Source: Echinometra lucunter (Eukaryota > Echinodermata > Echinoidea > Camarodonta > Echinometridae). Taken from it: a stretch of DNA of 64,000 nt. The translations under genes were made by a program, and so were the position numbers. The notes beneath the pieces are model-generated. The model did not search any database. It saw only the letters and a list, made by a program, of their open reading frames with translations, and was not told where the DNA came from. The stretch is taken from the NCBI GenBank assembly GCA_029962745.1, contig CM057169.1:22708510-22772509 (forward strand). Reading direction: 5' to 3'. Shown here one piece after another: positions 9,470-22,032 of this stretch; positions within the stretch are counted from its first letter, which is position 1; each line of letters begins with the position of its first letter.

Positions 9470-9690
9470 GTATGGGCGCCGGAAGCTGGGGGGGGGGCGC
9501 AAAACGCATTTTCACTCTCCCCAAATACCCCCCCCCCCAAAAAAAAAAAAAAAAGAAAAGAAAAGAAAGAAAAGAAAAAAAGAAAAAAAAAAGAAAAAGA
9601 AAAAGAAAAAAATAGAGAAAATGGTATAAGAGAACGTCGGAAGAGAAGGAGCAGACAAGGAACGATGACAAAGAAACGTCAAGGTTTTGT
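9470..9690. repeat. Dispersed repeat with poly-C, A-rich and GTCGG core, copy 1
   Basis: G-rich then C-rich, then AAAAG-rich sequence, ending GAGAACGTCGGAAGAG and AAAGAAACGTCAAGG. The same order of blocks recurs at 10250-10530. Confidence 0.6.
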
Positions 9691-9870
9691 TTGTTTGAAA
9701 TTTATTTCTGCGTTCAACATGTTCAACACAATACAACATAATTAATTATTACATAGATTTTATACATATACATTTTAGACACATGAATCATTTACAATGT
9801 CTTTCTGAATATAAAAAAGTATATGAAAAATATTATTTAACTGATTTTCAGAACGCAGGAGACCGTCGTC
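9690..9870 (-). mobile_element. LINE 3' end, antisense
   Basis: Read on the minus strand it ends in AATAAATTTCAAACAAACAA, a polyadenylation signal followed by a CAAA-type tail typical of truncated non-LTR elements. No protein-coding part is recognised. Confidence 0.4.
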
Positions 9871-10249
9871 ATGAGCGACCTGCTTGATGTTGACGATGGC
9901 GCGGGGACGGGAGTTTATCCCGGAGTTCATGATGATTATGTTTTGTTAAAATACACCCTCCTTTCTGATGTTGGTCATGGTGGCCTTCGTTGATTTTGAA
10001 ATCAGTACCTTACCAATTCCTAACGATGTCAACTTGTTCGACCATGATTTTTGCCCAGTGATATCTTGTATATATGTCGCTTTAACCCTAACGGTAGAAC
10101 TTAGATGTGCACAACTATACTTTCACCCAAATCTTTTGTCAAATTATGTTCGTTTGGGATACGACCGACTGCTAGATATAGGTGAAAATGACAGAGGCTT
10201 TAGGAATTTGGTAAATTCTCTTTTAATCTGATTCCAAATAGCATAGGCA

Positions 10250-10530
10250 CCAAAAGCGGGGGGGGGGGGGGGCATGAAGGTGATCGCCCCCAAACGAAAA
10301 AGTGGAGGAACAAAACGCACCCCCCCCAGAAAAGAAAAGCAAGAAAAAAAAGAAAGAAAAGAAAAATAACGGAGAAGAAGAAGAAGAAGAAGACGAAGAA
10401 GAAGAAGAAGAAGAAGAAGAAGAAGAAGAAGAAGAAGAAGAAGAAGAAGAAGAAGAAGAAGAAGAAGAAGAAGAAGAAGGGTTAGAGAACGTCGGAGTAG
10501 GAGCAGACAAAGAAACGTCAAAGCTTACGC
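10250..10530. repeat. Dispersed repeat copy 2 containing a (GAA)n array
   Basis: It has the same blocks as 9470-9690 but with an expanded (GAA)n tract at 10371-10479, then GAGAACGTCGGAGTAGG and AAAGAAACGTCAAAG. The long poly-Glu, poly-Ser and poly-Leu frames here are by-products of the triplet array. Confidence 0.65.
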
Positions 10531-10979
10531 GCTCCGCGTGATACCGCCCCCTGAAATGAAATCCTGATGCGCCGATGATTAGATGCCCATCTTTGATTAG
10601 ACATGCTAGAGAAATCTTCAGAAAGGAAAGTATGAGTTTTGTTTGGAGTGTAAAGGTGCATCTGTGTATATTTTTGTGAGTGTGTGGATGAGCGTGTGTG
10701 TCTATATCAGGGTGAGAAGACATGAGTCCCTAAAAAGATGATGTTTGCCCCCCCCCCCCCTCCACCCATCTCAAACTGCTTCCGGTGCGCCTGATTACCA
10801 TATTACCATTGCGGACCACATCACTTTGTCTCCCCCTTTCTCTTTCTCGTTTGTGTTAGTTATGCGCCCCCTTCATGTGCCGCCCTTGGTATGTGCCACC
10901 CCCTTCATATTTATATAACGTGCAAGAAGATTTCTAATAACAATTAAAAAAAAAATCCTAAGCCGGGGTATTGGGACAC

Positions 10980-11045
10980 TACTCCTACAACCACCTGAAG
11001 TGGTGGTGGAAGTGGTGATACAGGTGGTGGTGGAGGTGGTGGTGA
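10980..11045 (+). repeat. Short (GGT)n-rich triplet tract
   Basis: GGT and GGA triplets, imperfect. Confidence 0.6.
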
Positions 11046-11714
11046 TGAATTTAAATGGAAGTTTACAGAATCTACAGCTCCTCTGCTTGATTTGTGAAAC
11101 CTTTTGTAGATTCTAAAAAAATCCCCAAATAAAAATAAATTAGTAAGAACAAACTCTCCCGCTCTCCCGCTCTCCTACTGATAACTGTATTGTGCCCACT
11201 CAGACTTGAAACTAGCGCCAGCTAGGAATTATCCAAATCTTTGCAATGTTGTCATACTGCAGGTGGTATACTATTGCGCTTAATCTGCAAGCTTCAAATC
11301 CGCCTCACTAATATGCTTAGCAGCAGCTAAAAATCGCATTTGTATTCACTGTAGTGTTGCTTCATAGAAATTAAGTTGAACTCTTTTGTCTCTCAAGAAC
11401 ACTTTTCATCTCTGTTCAGCTGATCGGTCTTCTGTTGTCATCAAAAAGTTGAATTTTGGACTGAAATTTCTGCTGAACGTCATCTGCAAGCATCCGCAAG
11501 TGGACTCCTCAGCGAAGTTAGCTGTCGTTGTCAGCCGCGAGCATCGGCGTAGAAGGAAGGTCAGTTACTTGATGCATGAAATCAGTGACAATTATTATTT
11601 ATGATTTATTTTTGTGCACATTACTCCAAATTTTAGGCCAAAGATTACATATCAAAACAGTATAATCTAAAAAGTGTGAGAGTCTTGTAATCTGGAATTG
11701 TTTAAGGACCTTAT

Positions 11715-12075
11715 GAGAATGATGATGATGATGATGATTGATGATGATGATCGTGGTGATCGTGGTGATCGTGGTGATCGTGGTGATGGTGGTGATGGTG
11801 GTGATGATGGTGATGATGGTGATGATGGTGATGATCGTGATGATCGTGATGATGGTGGTGATGATGGTGGTGATGATGATGGTGATGATGATGGTGATGA
11901 TGGTGATGATCGTGATGATGGTGGTGATGATGATGGTGATGATGGTGATGATGATCGTGATGATGGTGATGATGGTGGTGATGATGGTGATGATGATGAT
12001 GATGGTGATGAGGACGATGGTGGTGATGATGATGATGGTGATGATGACGGTGATGATGATGATGGTGGTGATAAA
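11715..12075 (+). repeat. Compound (GAT/GGT/CGT)n triplet array
   Basis: About 360 bp of GAT, GGT and CGT triplets. One plus frame reads an Asp/Gly/Arg-rich string with RGD repeats, others read poly-Met/Val; on minus poly-His or poly-Ser. No splice-site or conservation evidence makes it a gene; a microsatellite is the simplest reading. Confidence 0.9.
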
Positions 12076-12714
12076 TTTGAGGAAGATGATGGAATGTACA
12101 TGTAGATGCTTGCTCCAGAAGCAAATAAAGAAAAAAAAAGTGAAGAAAGGGATGAAAGAGTAGAAGGAAGATGGGGGATGGGAAGATGCAAAGAAAGAAA
12201 GAAAGAAGTAAAAGAAGGATAAGAAGAGAGAAAATGTGAAGTTGAATAATCCATGTTACCAAATATTCAATAACAGGTAAATGATATATCTAGATGTGCA
12301 ACAAACATCAGAATCTAGATATTGTTAAGTTGGAGCCCTACACGTGTGATGAAATTAGAATATGATATTCTAACTTCTGCACTTCCAGTTCAATTGTCTG
12401 TATTCTGAATTATTGCTGCTGATCTATTGTAAAAAGATATGGATAGCTTTCCATCTTTTTAAAGGCACTTACAATACAAGTTAGCTGATTAAATATGACT
12501 TAATTTTTTTCCCCTGTATCTAGAATATAACTAGAAGGATAATTTATGCTACTATTTTATGAATATTCAATTTATAGAAATTATCTGCTTTGATAGACGT
12601 AATGTTCAGTACAGTGGAGGGAAGAGGTTATTTCAACAAAAAAGAGGATGAAAGATATAAGGAATGGTTGAGGAGATATCAGGAAAGAAGGACAATGAAG
12701 GAGAGAATATTATA

Positions 12715-12875
12715 CAAATATTGACTGCTTTGAGGGGCATGGTTGGAACTATAGCCCAAGGTGATCTCGAAACTGTACTATGTCCCGAGTCGAGGGGCAT
12801 AGTATAGTCTCGAGATCATCGAGGAACTATAGTTTTAACCGTGACTCGAAAAATTAGCAGTCAATATTTTGTTTT
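12715..12875. mobile_element. Palindromic repeat fragment with CGAGGGGCATAGTA words
   Basis: Outer sequences AATATTGACTGCT and AGCAGTCAATATT are inverted. Inside, GGGGCATGGT and AACTATAG blocks and GATCTCGA/TCGAGATC also pair. The shape is MITE-like. The CpG-containing sequence to about 13130 may belong to it. Confidence 0.5.
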
Positions 12876-15089
12876 ATATGCTGCATCCCACTTAATTTAT
12901 GCTACATTAGGCAATAAAATGAAGTTGTTGTGCTACCAGTCAGAGAAATTAAAGTAATTAAATTTTCACAATGCGCAAATATTGATACGCACGCATGATA
13001 CGCGCATCTTACCGGGCCTACTTCTCTAGAGCTAGCGCGTAACAAACCATGTACTTATGTATTGTACACGGCGGTTGAACTATCATGCCCAGTCAATAGT
13101 TTTTTCGCTATCTGCCCGGCAGTCAGCTAGCAGTTTCCATGACTGCCTCTTTGACCAATCAGAGGCCTAGAATCTTAGAATAAGCTATATAATATCCAAT
13201 TATAAGTTAAAAAATAGGAATCATATATTATATTCCCAGAAGAGAAATGGAGAGTGGAATGAATTGTATGGAATGCAAGGAAGGAGAAATGAAAATAAAA
13301 TGTTAACCTTTTAACTCCTGAATTATTAAATTTACATCTAGGCTTAATAATGCAGAGGGATCACCAGGTTCCAGTAACTAGAGGGTTAAGGAAAGAAAGG
13401 CAAAACATCCATGGCAGAAAAAAAAAGGGGGGAGGAAAAGTGACTGAGAGAGAAAGAGAGAGAGAGAGAGAGAGATTGATAGAGAGGGGGAGAGAGAATA
13501 AAAATGAGACTTGAGAAAATGAAAATGAAAATGAAAAGGATAGAAATAAAAAAGGTTGAGGATATCAGAGATAAGAAGAGACCAGTCCCTACCATCAACA
13601 CATACACATGTACACATAGGGGAATGCATTTACCTGGCTCTTTGTTGCACTAAACCCTCGACACAGAAAGAGAGGGAGAAAGGTGGAAGAAAGAGAAGAC
13701 TACTTAACAGAGAAAAAGCCTCTGAAACACAAGGGAATTCAGCTTCTCTCTCTACCTTGCCTAAATGCATCTAACACTATTTACAATTAGCATGGAAGCA
13801 GGAGCACAACCCATACAGCTGTGCTCTGTCTTGCGTGGATAATTAGCTGCCGATAAACTAGGGCATCTGAGGACACGACACACAAGGAAAGCAAATACAG
13901 GCTCCTATCTTAATAGACGAGTCACAAACAATGCAGATCAATACTTGCTGTTATTTGCCATTACACATCCGACCTCATACAAGGTTGCTAACGTGTATGC
14001 TAATGATACTATCAAACGGGAAACAATGCATCAGTCGATTTAAACTGTATCAAGGTATATTGTAATTAGCAGTGTTATTTGGATTGGATATAATGTTGAC
14101 TTGATTATTCTAACTATCTCATGGCTGAGCATTTGTCTCTGGGTTGGATTTAGAAGATTCAACTGGGTAAAATATATTATGTAGTATATAAGGAATGGTG
14201 TATTGTTTTAGATTATTTGTAATCACTAATCATCAAAATGAATAGAAGTTGATTTAATCTTGCTGACAGTGACATAAACTAGACACAGAAATGTGTAAAT
14301 GTGGCATGGAATTTTTGGTCCAGTTTTTCAGTTATTTTCTTCATCGTATCTAGAAACTTTGGCAAACAAAATCTTTGCAGGGAGAATAATATTTTTTAAA
14401 CTAACTTAAAAAGAACGGGAAAACTCACAAATGATTTCACACCTTTGCCGAGCTCACCTTCTTTTCCCACTTACATGTACCAAGAAGTGAAAGTGTGAGC
14501 TACAGAGATTACCTAATCAAAGTGAAGGAAGTGGTTTTATTGATTGGTGACAATTACACCCTCCATAGGATCAATTCAGATTAATTCATAACAGTCTTGT
14601 GGTTAGGTGTATTTGTTATGTAACATGGTGATTAGCTCTTGACTTGCCCAGTCATAAGAATAGGATTAAACATGGATAGTATTTGGAGATTTCATTAAAG
14701 AGTTGTTTACATTGTTTGATTGTAATTTTACATTGCTTATGATACAAAGAAAACAATATGCTTTATATCGTTATGAACAGTTAACTGTGGTGATTCTGTT
14801 GGTTTGATATTTTATAAAGCGGGTTTAATGAGGACAAACACAAGATCAAAGAACCTTTATAAGGCTTCAGTAGGCTCAGTTAGTGAGAGAGGTATGATCT
14901 GCCCAGCATGATATTTGTGTAATAAAATGTTTTTATCTTGCTTCTGAAAGAAATAATGGAAATCCCTATTTAATTAAAGGTTACTTTCAGGGACAGGTTA
15001 ATGTCGTACTGTACATGTCGATATTAAATGGTTATAACTACAGTACTGAAGTTCTGAATTTCCACAGGCCAATTAAAATGGCTTTCTGA
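12876..15089. other. Non-coding; candidate conserved block 13760-14080
   Basis: Apart from purine-rich DNA around 13400-13700 I see no repeat or exon. 13760-14080 is balanced in composition with CAGCTG, ATAATTAGC, AACAATGC and TAATGATAC words, the look of an enhancer; this is inference only. Confidence 0.3.
13447..13500 (+). repeat. (GA)n-rich tract
   Basis: AGAGAG and GGGGAGAG runs within a purine-rich stretch. Confidence 0.85.
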
Positions 15090-15224
15090 GGGGCATTTCA
15101 TCAAGTATCTTGTCAGTGACTTTTACGGACAAATTTGCTCTCAGCCAATCATATGCAAGGATTTCAGTAGCTTATAACAGTTGTTGGTAAAAATCACTGA
15201 CAAGAACTTGATGAAACACTCCCC
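15090..15224. mobile_element. Short MITE with GGGGCATTTCATCAAGT ends
   Basis: The left end GGGGCATTTCATCAAGT is inverted at the right end as ACTTGATGAAACACTCCCC. The core CAGCCAAT...GCAAGGATTTCAGTAGC is shared with a second fragment at 58501-58575. Confidence 0.65.
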
Positions 15225-16642
15225 TGGTTTCCGTAGCCAATAGGTTAAAGATAAAAGCATAGAGTCAATAACTCCTTTATGTTGTATGTTCTTTAAATGT
15301 CATTTCAGGCTTATTTCAACTATGCTGTATTAGTTTTATTAACGTCAAGTAATCCCTTATTTCTTGTGTATTCAACTTTGAAAATGGGTATACATTTTCA
15401 AATGTACATACAGTTTGATTTTTTTCAGCCTTTATGAATTTTGATGGCTTTATGGAGAGTAACAGGAAATGGTTTTGGAACCATGAATTATTTGGCATGT
15501 TGCTTATTATGTCTCATCCTGTGTATTTTCTATTTCTCTCTTTGTAATTGTGTGCGTAGATCTCTTTCTCTGTTTCTTCGTCATTTTCTTTTACTGCTGC
15601 ACTGCACACTTTCAAACAGGATGTGCACATATTAGAGCCTTGAAAAATTATTGGGTCATAATAGATTAGCTTGAGATATCCCAGTGTTGCCAAGCAATGA
15701 TGAAAAACAGTTTTCAAACAAAAACACAACTTTTTTGGCATCCAGAGTATAAATTTCATGTGACTGTGCTTCCATGACTGGTAATGTATCTCATCGATTG
15801 TGGCTTTACTGTTCCCTGACATCATGATCAGAATTCTTTCACAGATATATAGATGGACAAGCCCTGAAAGTATAAGAAAATAGAGGAGAGTACATGTATT
15901 TGAGAGGAAGGTACGTGAGACAGCTGTTCCCGAGCTAACATGTGTCATTAGCATAATTTTCACACCGTGTGGGCAAACAAATAATTCACAGTCCATTAGG
16001 TATAGTGCTTGGCCAATCCCTTGCGTTTACTGTACAACTTTGATGTGAAATCTCTTCATTTGCATCTGTAGTGTGTACCAAAATGGATCATTACAGGAGT
16101 TGCAACTGAAAAAGGGGGGGGGGGGGTTCATTCATTTGAAAATGAGCAGTACTCTATGAAAATTATGAAACTTTGGTGAAATTCATTTATATCCACACAG
16201 AACCAGCAAATCATGCTAATAATGGCTGGATTTGATATTTATAGAGATCAAGTTTGAACTTAATTTCGCATTTTTCGGAGAAATTTCAAGTTATTGTGTG
16301 TACATGTAGCTTTCATGGGGATGCAATTAACCATTACTTTGATTTATTATCAAAATTAGAAAAATAATAATTGCATAAAGGTTGAAGATCCAAAAGAACT
16401 GTCGGTTAACCAATTTGGCTGCGGGAACTGGATGGCCCTTCTACTAAGTCTATAGGAATTTGAGTATTCAGTAGCCAGTGTTTTAATGAAGCTTGTTAGC
16501 ATTCTCAGACCTCAACCATTATACTAACATGGAAGCCACTTGGTAGGAGAAGGGTGACCTTTATGGCATGTTTGTTTTTCAATAATTTCAAACAAAATAT
16601 AGATTCTGATTTAGATGGAAGTAATGCAGCACTGTGCTGGAC
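15225..16642. other. Non-coding; one 160-codon minus frame of no known family
   Basis: The minus frame 15514-15996 is the longest repeat-free open frame outside MED14, but it has no recognisable motif and no codon or splice support. A G run lies near 16115-16126. Confidence 0.4.
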
Positions 16643-17140
16643 TTAAAGGGGAAGTTCACCCTGATCTTTAGTTGCTTTTAATAAAAGCAGAAAAACAAAA
16701 GAAACATATTGGTGAAGGTTTGGCAAAAATCGGTCTAAGGATGACAGAGTTATTGGTTTTTAAAGTTTTGATTTGTGATGTCACATACGAGCAGCTCCCC
16801 CATATATGATATAAATTCCATAAAATGCCATTTTCTCAGAAAATCGAAAATGTTTTTACTTGTAAATTCAATATATCATCAGACACATCATTTCATACCT
16901 GCTTCTGAAAGAAAGGATTTTTCAGTTATCATGAACCATTAAACAATGAGAATTTATGGAATTTATATTACATAACATATGGGGTAGCTGCTTGCATATG
17001 ACGTCATGAATTAAAAACTTTAACAATTAATAACTTTCTTAATCTTTGATTGATTTTCGTCAAACCTTCACCAATATTTTTCTCCAATTTTTCTGCTTTT
17101 ATTGAAACCAACTTATTGTCGGGGTGAACTTCCCCTTTAA
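16643..17140. mobile_element. Fold-back element 1 (498 bp, TTAAAGGGGAAGTTCACC ends)
   Basis: The two halves are imperfect inverted copies: TTAAAGGGGAAGTTCACC at the left and GGTGAACTTCCCCTTTAA at the right, with matching internal blocks (TTGGTGAAGGTTTG, GCAGCT, ATATGGGG). No ORF is credible. It has the same layout as 41819-42386 and 53034-53591. Confidence 0.85.
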
Positions 17141-18308
17141 ATCTATGAATTATCCCCTACTAGTGAATAAAAAACGCTCTTAGCTACAAAGGTTAGTTTA
17201 TATATTAATACAGTTTTAGAGTAAAAGATACCTACAAACTAAAAGATATCTACAAACTTTTGTTGATTGAATCTGAAAGCTACATGCTGACAAAAATGTA
17301 TGGTTTACATTATGAAAGCATTTAAGCAAAATGTTTCTTGTGATATGTCTAGTACTTATACATGTAGAATCTCCCGTATGCTTCTTTACCAATTTGGTTG
17401 TTATACATGTATTTAGTTATAGTATGAATTATCAGTATTGAGTTCCTTTAATTCCATCCATACTTTGTAGAATTCCTTATTATAATGTTACATAGCTAGA
17501 TTTTAAAACTAAATGTTTGCCTAATATGTCTTCTTTTACTGCCCGGCATTTTGAAGTTATTTGGATATGTCATGGGCTATTAATTTTTATTCTTCTTTCT
17601 TGTACAATTTCATATTGAATATCTACTGTAGAGAGGCACTATGTTACATGTGTACACATAGATTCATAGACAGTCTACAGACTATACGATAATGTACTAG
17701 TACTGTATGCTTTAACTGTGGCGTATCATCCCCTTGTCTGCGTTGGCCTCTCACCGACTCCGAGTCATGAATACAGATGAAAAGACGAACATTACTTTTA
17801 TTTGATAAATTTATGATTCTTGTGCATGTCTGGGTGCATGATTAGGTCTGATACTAGTTCTTGCCTCAGCGACTCAATTCGTGTATGACTTGCAGGGCAG
17901 TGACAAGATCATGTGCTGAATTAAATTAAAATTATTACAGCTCGCATGAACTGTGTTTTTTAATTAAATCAATTTTCTGCCAGCTTGAATTGACTGACTC
18001 CTCAATGAATAGGATTATGCCAAAAGAGGCAGACATACATAAAAAATTTACAGTTTTGTATGTGTTATAATGATAAAATTTGTATGTATGGGTGGTGATG
18101 TAGTTCAGTTACAGGAGTGATATGAAAAGTAAAAGATTTTAGATGTAGATTGAATTTTATTCATGGCATTATCAATGTAGCATGCGCAAATTACAAATTA
18201 TATGAGCTCCTCAAAATACCTGAAATACTGTATCTTGTGTAAGGGATGCTGATTCAACAATAAGTAGGGTTCTTGGGGGAAAAAGTATTACTGGATTTCG
18301 TGTCTATC
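17141..18308. other. Non-coding; homeobox-like AT words around 17900-18010
   Basis: No repeat or exon recognised. 17840-18010 has GATTA, AATTAAATTAAAATTATT and TTAATTAAATCAATTTT words. Confidence 0.35.
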
Positions 18309-18803
18309 TTAAAGGTATTGGCTAACTTTGTGAGCAGCCGATTTAAAAAATTCTCAAGCTAAGATGAAACATGTGTTTGAGTACTTGTATTTGTACTCAA
18401 AAACCCTTACACCAACCATAATTTGGAATGAAAAAGTGTTAGTAAGACGCAAACCGCAATTTTATTATTTTTTTGTCTCAGAGACAATAAATAAGGGGAC
18501 CATTACGCTCAAGTTCAAAAGACTGTTATCTGCCTCCCTCGGCATGATACGCCAATACACACAGTAATGTCCGGTGAGCCATGTGCGCATGCGCACTCCT
18601 TACATCTAGTCTGTGCAACCGACCCTTATGTATTTTTCAAACATTGGTTCACATTTCTAATATTCAAAAATACTTCCTGTGGATATTATACTTTGAAACT
18701 TTCAGACTTGTACTTTAACATTATAACCCTTATGTTTATCCCATTTTCAAGTAACAAAATGAGATTTTGAAAAAATTATAACAATGTTAACCAATGCCTT
18801 TAA
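18309..18803. mobile_element. MITE family A, copy 1
   Basis: Ends are TTAAAGGTATTGGCTAAC and GTTAACCAATGCCTTTAA. About 495 bp, aligning along its length with 33986-34456 and 57530-58024. It carries a perfect NRF1-type palindrome TGCGCATGCGCA at 18584-18595. Non-autonomous. Confidence 0.88.
18584..18595. promoter_or_regulatory. NRF1-type motif TGCGCATGCGCA inside MITE A copy 1
   Basis: It is a perfect match to the palindromic NRF1 consensus (YGCGCAYGCGCR). Function in this element is not shown. Confidence 0.45.
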
Positions 18804-20103
18804 CTCACACCTAGATTATGTGCTGCTATCTGAGGCATCTCTCAGTCATGCTTAAGATTTATTGGTGTAGTAACAAATTTCATGTAATACAATATGAAAT
18901 CCTGTTTAATGATTATCATGATTATTCCATCAGGTATTAAAGAAAGAAAGTAAAATAAAGCAGGATTTAGTGTTACATTTCCTTGTTTTGAGTGCTAGTT
19001 TTGTTTGGGAATTTCCAAAGTGGAGTTTACAAACCATTCAAGGCACTATTCTAATTTAATGCTCACAAGAGGCTGTGTGCATGTTAATTTGTAGCATATA
19101 AGCCCTTATTGAGGAAAAGAAAAATCAAAAGGAAATACTTTTCTCAGAATTTGTTAAGTTTATGCGATGTATTTTATGGCTGTTTGCTACTACAAAGTGG
19201 ATTTTTAAGTGAAGAAAAGGATGTGCTCTTTCATGATCATAAATGAAAAGGAATCATATTTGGAATATTTTTAGCATGTTTTTTTTTCTTCTTTAAAACA
19301 GTTTGAATATCAAAACAGTTTGTGCATTCAGCTTAAGTGGTTAAATAATCTATGTGCATACATGTTATTTTGTCCAATTGTGTATGTATCTCTGATCCAG
19401 CAAGCTGAATCTTTTCTGAAGTGATCTATTCGAGTAACTGATAGCCCTTGTACTGATGAGAAGAAGTTTAATTATAGCAATTAGTATTGCTTGCATCATG
19501 CCTGAGTGGAAAGTACAGTGTATTCACTTTTTTCTTTTGTATCATGCATTCACTTTCATGGACGGTACAATGGACTCAACTAGAAATGCAGTGATATTAA
19601 GACTGATATTAATACCATTCAATATGACATTTGAGAGAATCAATAAGTACTGTCTGTCTTTGTTATTAAGCTTTTAAATGATTCTAAAAGGATGGCAGAG
19701 GCATAAATTATGAAACATTTATTCAGTTGTTGGCATTTACTTTTCCATGAAGTCTTTGACACTGGAAATAAATGCAACGGCATATCCAGGATATTTATAT
19801 ACATAAATGAGGGCTTTTCCTATTGAAGGTGCAGAAAGCTGTAGCATGTTATATGACATTCCATTTGTGTGTGCTTGTGTGTGTGCATATGTGTGTGTGT
19901 GGGAAGGGGGGGGGGGAGTTAGGGACAAAATTGCAACCCATCTTGGTTTATCCTTTTCAAAGAATAATAAAAAAATTATTAAGAGTGCGAATCGTATACT
20001 TTGAAATGTTACCACTTGCCAGTCTTATGCTGTTTTCATATTCATGGTTGATTCCAGACATACCGTAGCCTAGAATCTTTGCCAGTGAACACATGTACTA
20101 CTA
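18804..20103. other. Non-coding, nothing recognised
   Basis: A GT-rich tract at 19867-19900 and a G run at 19905-19916 are the only structure. Confidence 0.45.
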
Positions 20104-20256
20104 CATGCTGGGGAGGGGGTGGTACTCAGATTCTGGTTGGAATAGGGGTGTGCCGCTGAAGCCTCCAATACCCATACCCATTTGACCATTAGAACGGCAC
20201 ACCCCCATATACCATATTAGGCAAATACCTGCCCCCCCCCTCCCCCGAGTACATGA
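20104..20256. repeat. G/C-rich dispersed repeat fragment
   Basis: GGGGAGGGGGTGGTACTC at the left loosely mirrors CCCCTCCCCCGAGTAC at the right, with CACACCCC blocks between. Possibly a degraded inverted-repeat element. Confidence 0.4.
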
Positions 20257-20539
20257 AAGGGTAGACACAGAAAAAATCTTTCTTGAAGATGTGTCGACAC
20301 TCGGTGAAAGTCAAGAAGGAAGGAGATCAGAAGGAATCAGTCAATATGTCTTATGTTTCCGATATTTGACCCGCATTATATCTGCTCCTATTTCATGAGA
20401 CGTCACAGTATGTTTGATCCTGTAAGACCCAACATGCAATGATATGCATTCATTACAATGTCACGTACATGTCACAACACATGTATGCCAACTGGTGTGC
20501 AATGATTGCATGACAGGCATAATTTGCATAAATTTGCAT

Positions 20540-20726
20540 CAGGGAAAAAATTAGTTATTTTTTTTCCGGGGCTACTTTTTGAGCCCACCCGCCCGAATTT
20601 TCTACATTGTATTACAGTTTACATTGGACCCTGGGAGAATTTCAGGGGCTTTTTTTTAGTTTTCCAGGGCTCTTTTTGGCGTTTCAGGGGCGAATTCGCC
20701 CCTAGCCCTCGTGTATTTTTTCCCTG
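20540..20726. mobile_element. hAT-type MITE, 187 bp, perfect 8-bp target duplication
   Basis: Ends are CAGGGAAAAAAT and ATTTTTTCCCTG, flanked directly by ATTTGCAT on both sides (20532-20539 and 20727-20734). CAGGG ends with an 8-bp duplication are the hAT signature. No transposase. Confidence 0.85.
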
Positions 20727-20739
20727 ATTTGCATAAATT

Positions 20740-22032
20740 AACATACTGATGACTTTATATGCCTTTCAGACTAACCATTATATTCAAGAGACCCTGAAGG
20801 CAATTATGTTAGTACACGAAGGCCAATTTCAGTGTTATGTTATTATAGCATCTCCTTTATTATTTCAATTTATGACCTAGATGACCTACATAATGCTTTT
20901 TGTTGCACCAGTGCTGCACCAATGCTGCACCAGCTTCCCTAGATCTGAGAGTTGGAAACAAAAAACACAACTAACTGATACTCTTTATGAATTTTGTATG
21001 AAAATTTTAGTCGGAATACAAGCTGTGCATATAATCAAAATTCATGAATTTGCTGCGGGCGAAATTGTGTAGTCCGACATATTAGTTTTGGGTGAGGTAC
21101 TTCAATTAGAACTGGGGCACTTGACGTCAGTTGGGGAAGGCTGTAATGTCTGGCCGAGGTTATCTTTATGCAATCTTGTAATTGAACCTCGGGATAAACC
21201 TACTACTGTCTAGGGACATCCAGGCTTAAAATATTATGTTAAATTTAGTAAGGTTATGCCCAGATTTGAAGGATTTTCACTTGTTTGTGACCATGGGGAG
21301 ATTTTGTTTTTGTCTGAGATTTTTTTTTTGCAGTGTTTGCAGTCCAAGTAACCTTTACATAGATGTTCCGTAAGGTCACATGAAAGGTGGCAGAAGTAGA
21401 AAACAATGATTTATATTATGTCCCTGTTTTTGATTACTCTGTAATGATTGAATGTAAGAGAATATACACTGTATGCTACTTCTTCACCCAAAGTCTTTTT
21501 TCTTGGTCTATTTTCTTCCTTGGTTCATATCAGATGTCCTGGGATTGTTCATAATTTTTTTTTAAATAAAATTTTTTATTGTTTAGTCAGCCCTTATTTA
21601 GCCTTGGCAGCCTTGTGAGTGGCTGACATTCTATTTTCAAAGATATCCTACCTTTAACCATACCTAAATATCATAGTATAGAAATAATTTCATTAAGAAA
21701 GAAAAGGCGAAATTACAGTGATGAAGTATAATAATTTTAGTTGTATTCTTGGAAACAGCATTTCCTTATCCTAGGTGTTTGCCCTTCACTTTTTACTCCT
21801 TTGCCATTTTTTCAGTTTATATAGAAAAAAATAGTAATGTTTCTCTATCTTGGCATATCGGTATTATGCACACTGTATTTTGGTTAGCTTGAGTGTACAT
21901 ACCAATACTGCAGCCATAATGCAGTGATACGTGTCATTACTTCGATATTCATATTGCTTATATAGTTATTGTCTTTCTTGCATTATGATATTATGTCTCG
22001 CTAACATGAAATGTGTCCAAAGAAAATCACAC
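20740..22032. other. Non-coding, nothing recognised
   Basis: AT-rich. A single CRE-type palindrome TGACGTCA at 21122-21129 is the only motif noted. Confidence 0.4.

Noticed and set aside
10144..10723. Long Leu-, Ser- and Glu-rich frames
   Set aside because: They are the six readings of a (GAA)n array.
15514..15996. 160-codon minus-strand open frame
   Set aside because: No recognisable domain, no splice or promoter context; a frame of this length is only mildly unexpected in 64 kb of AT-rich DNA.
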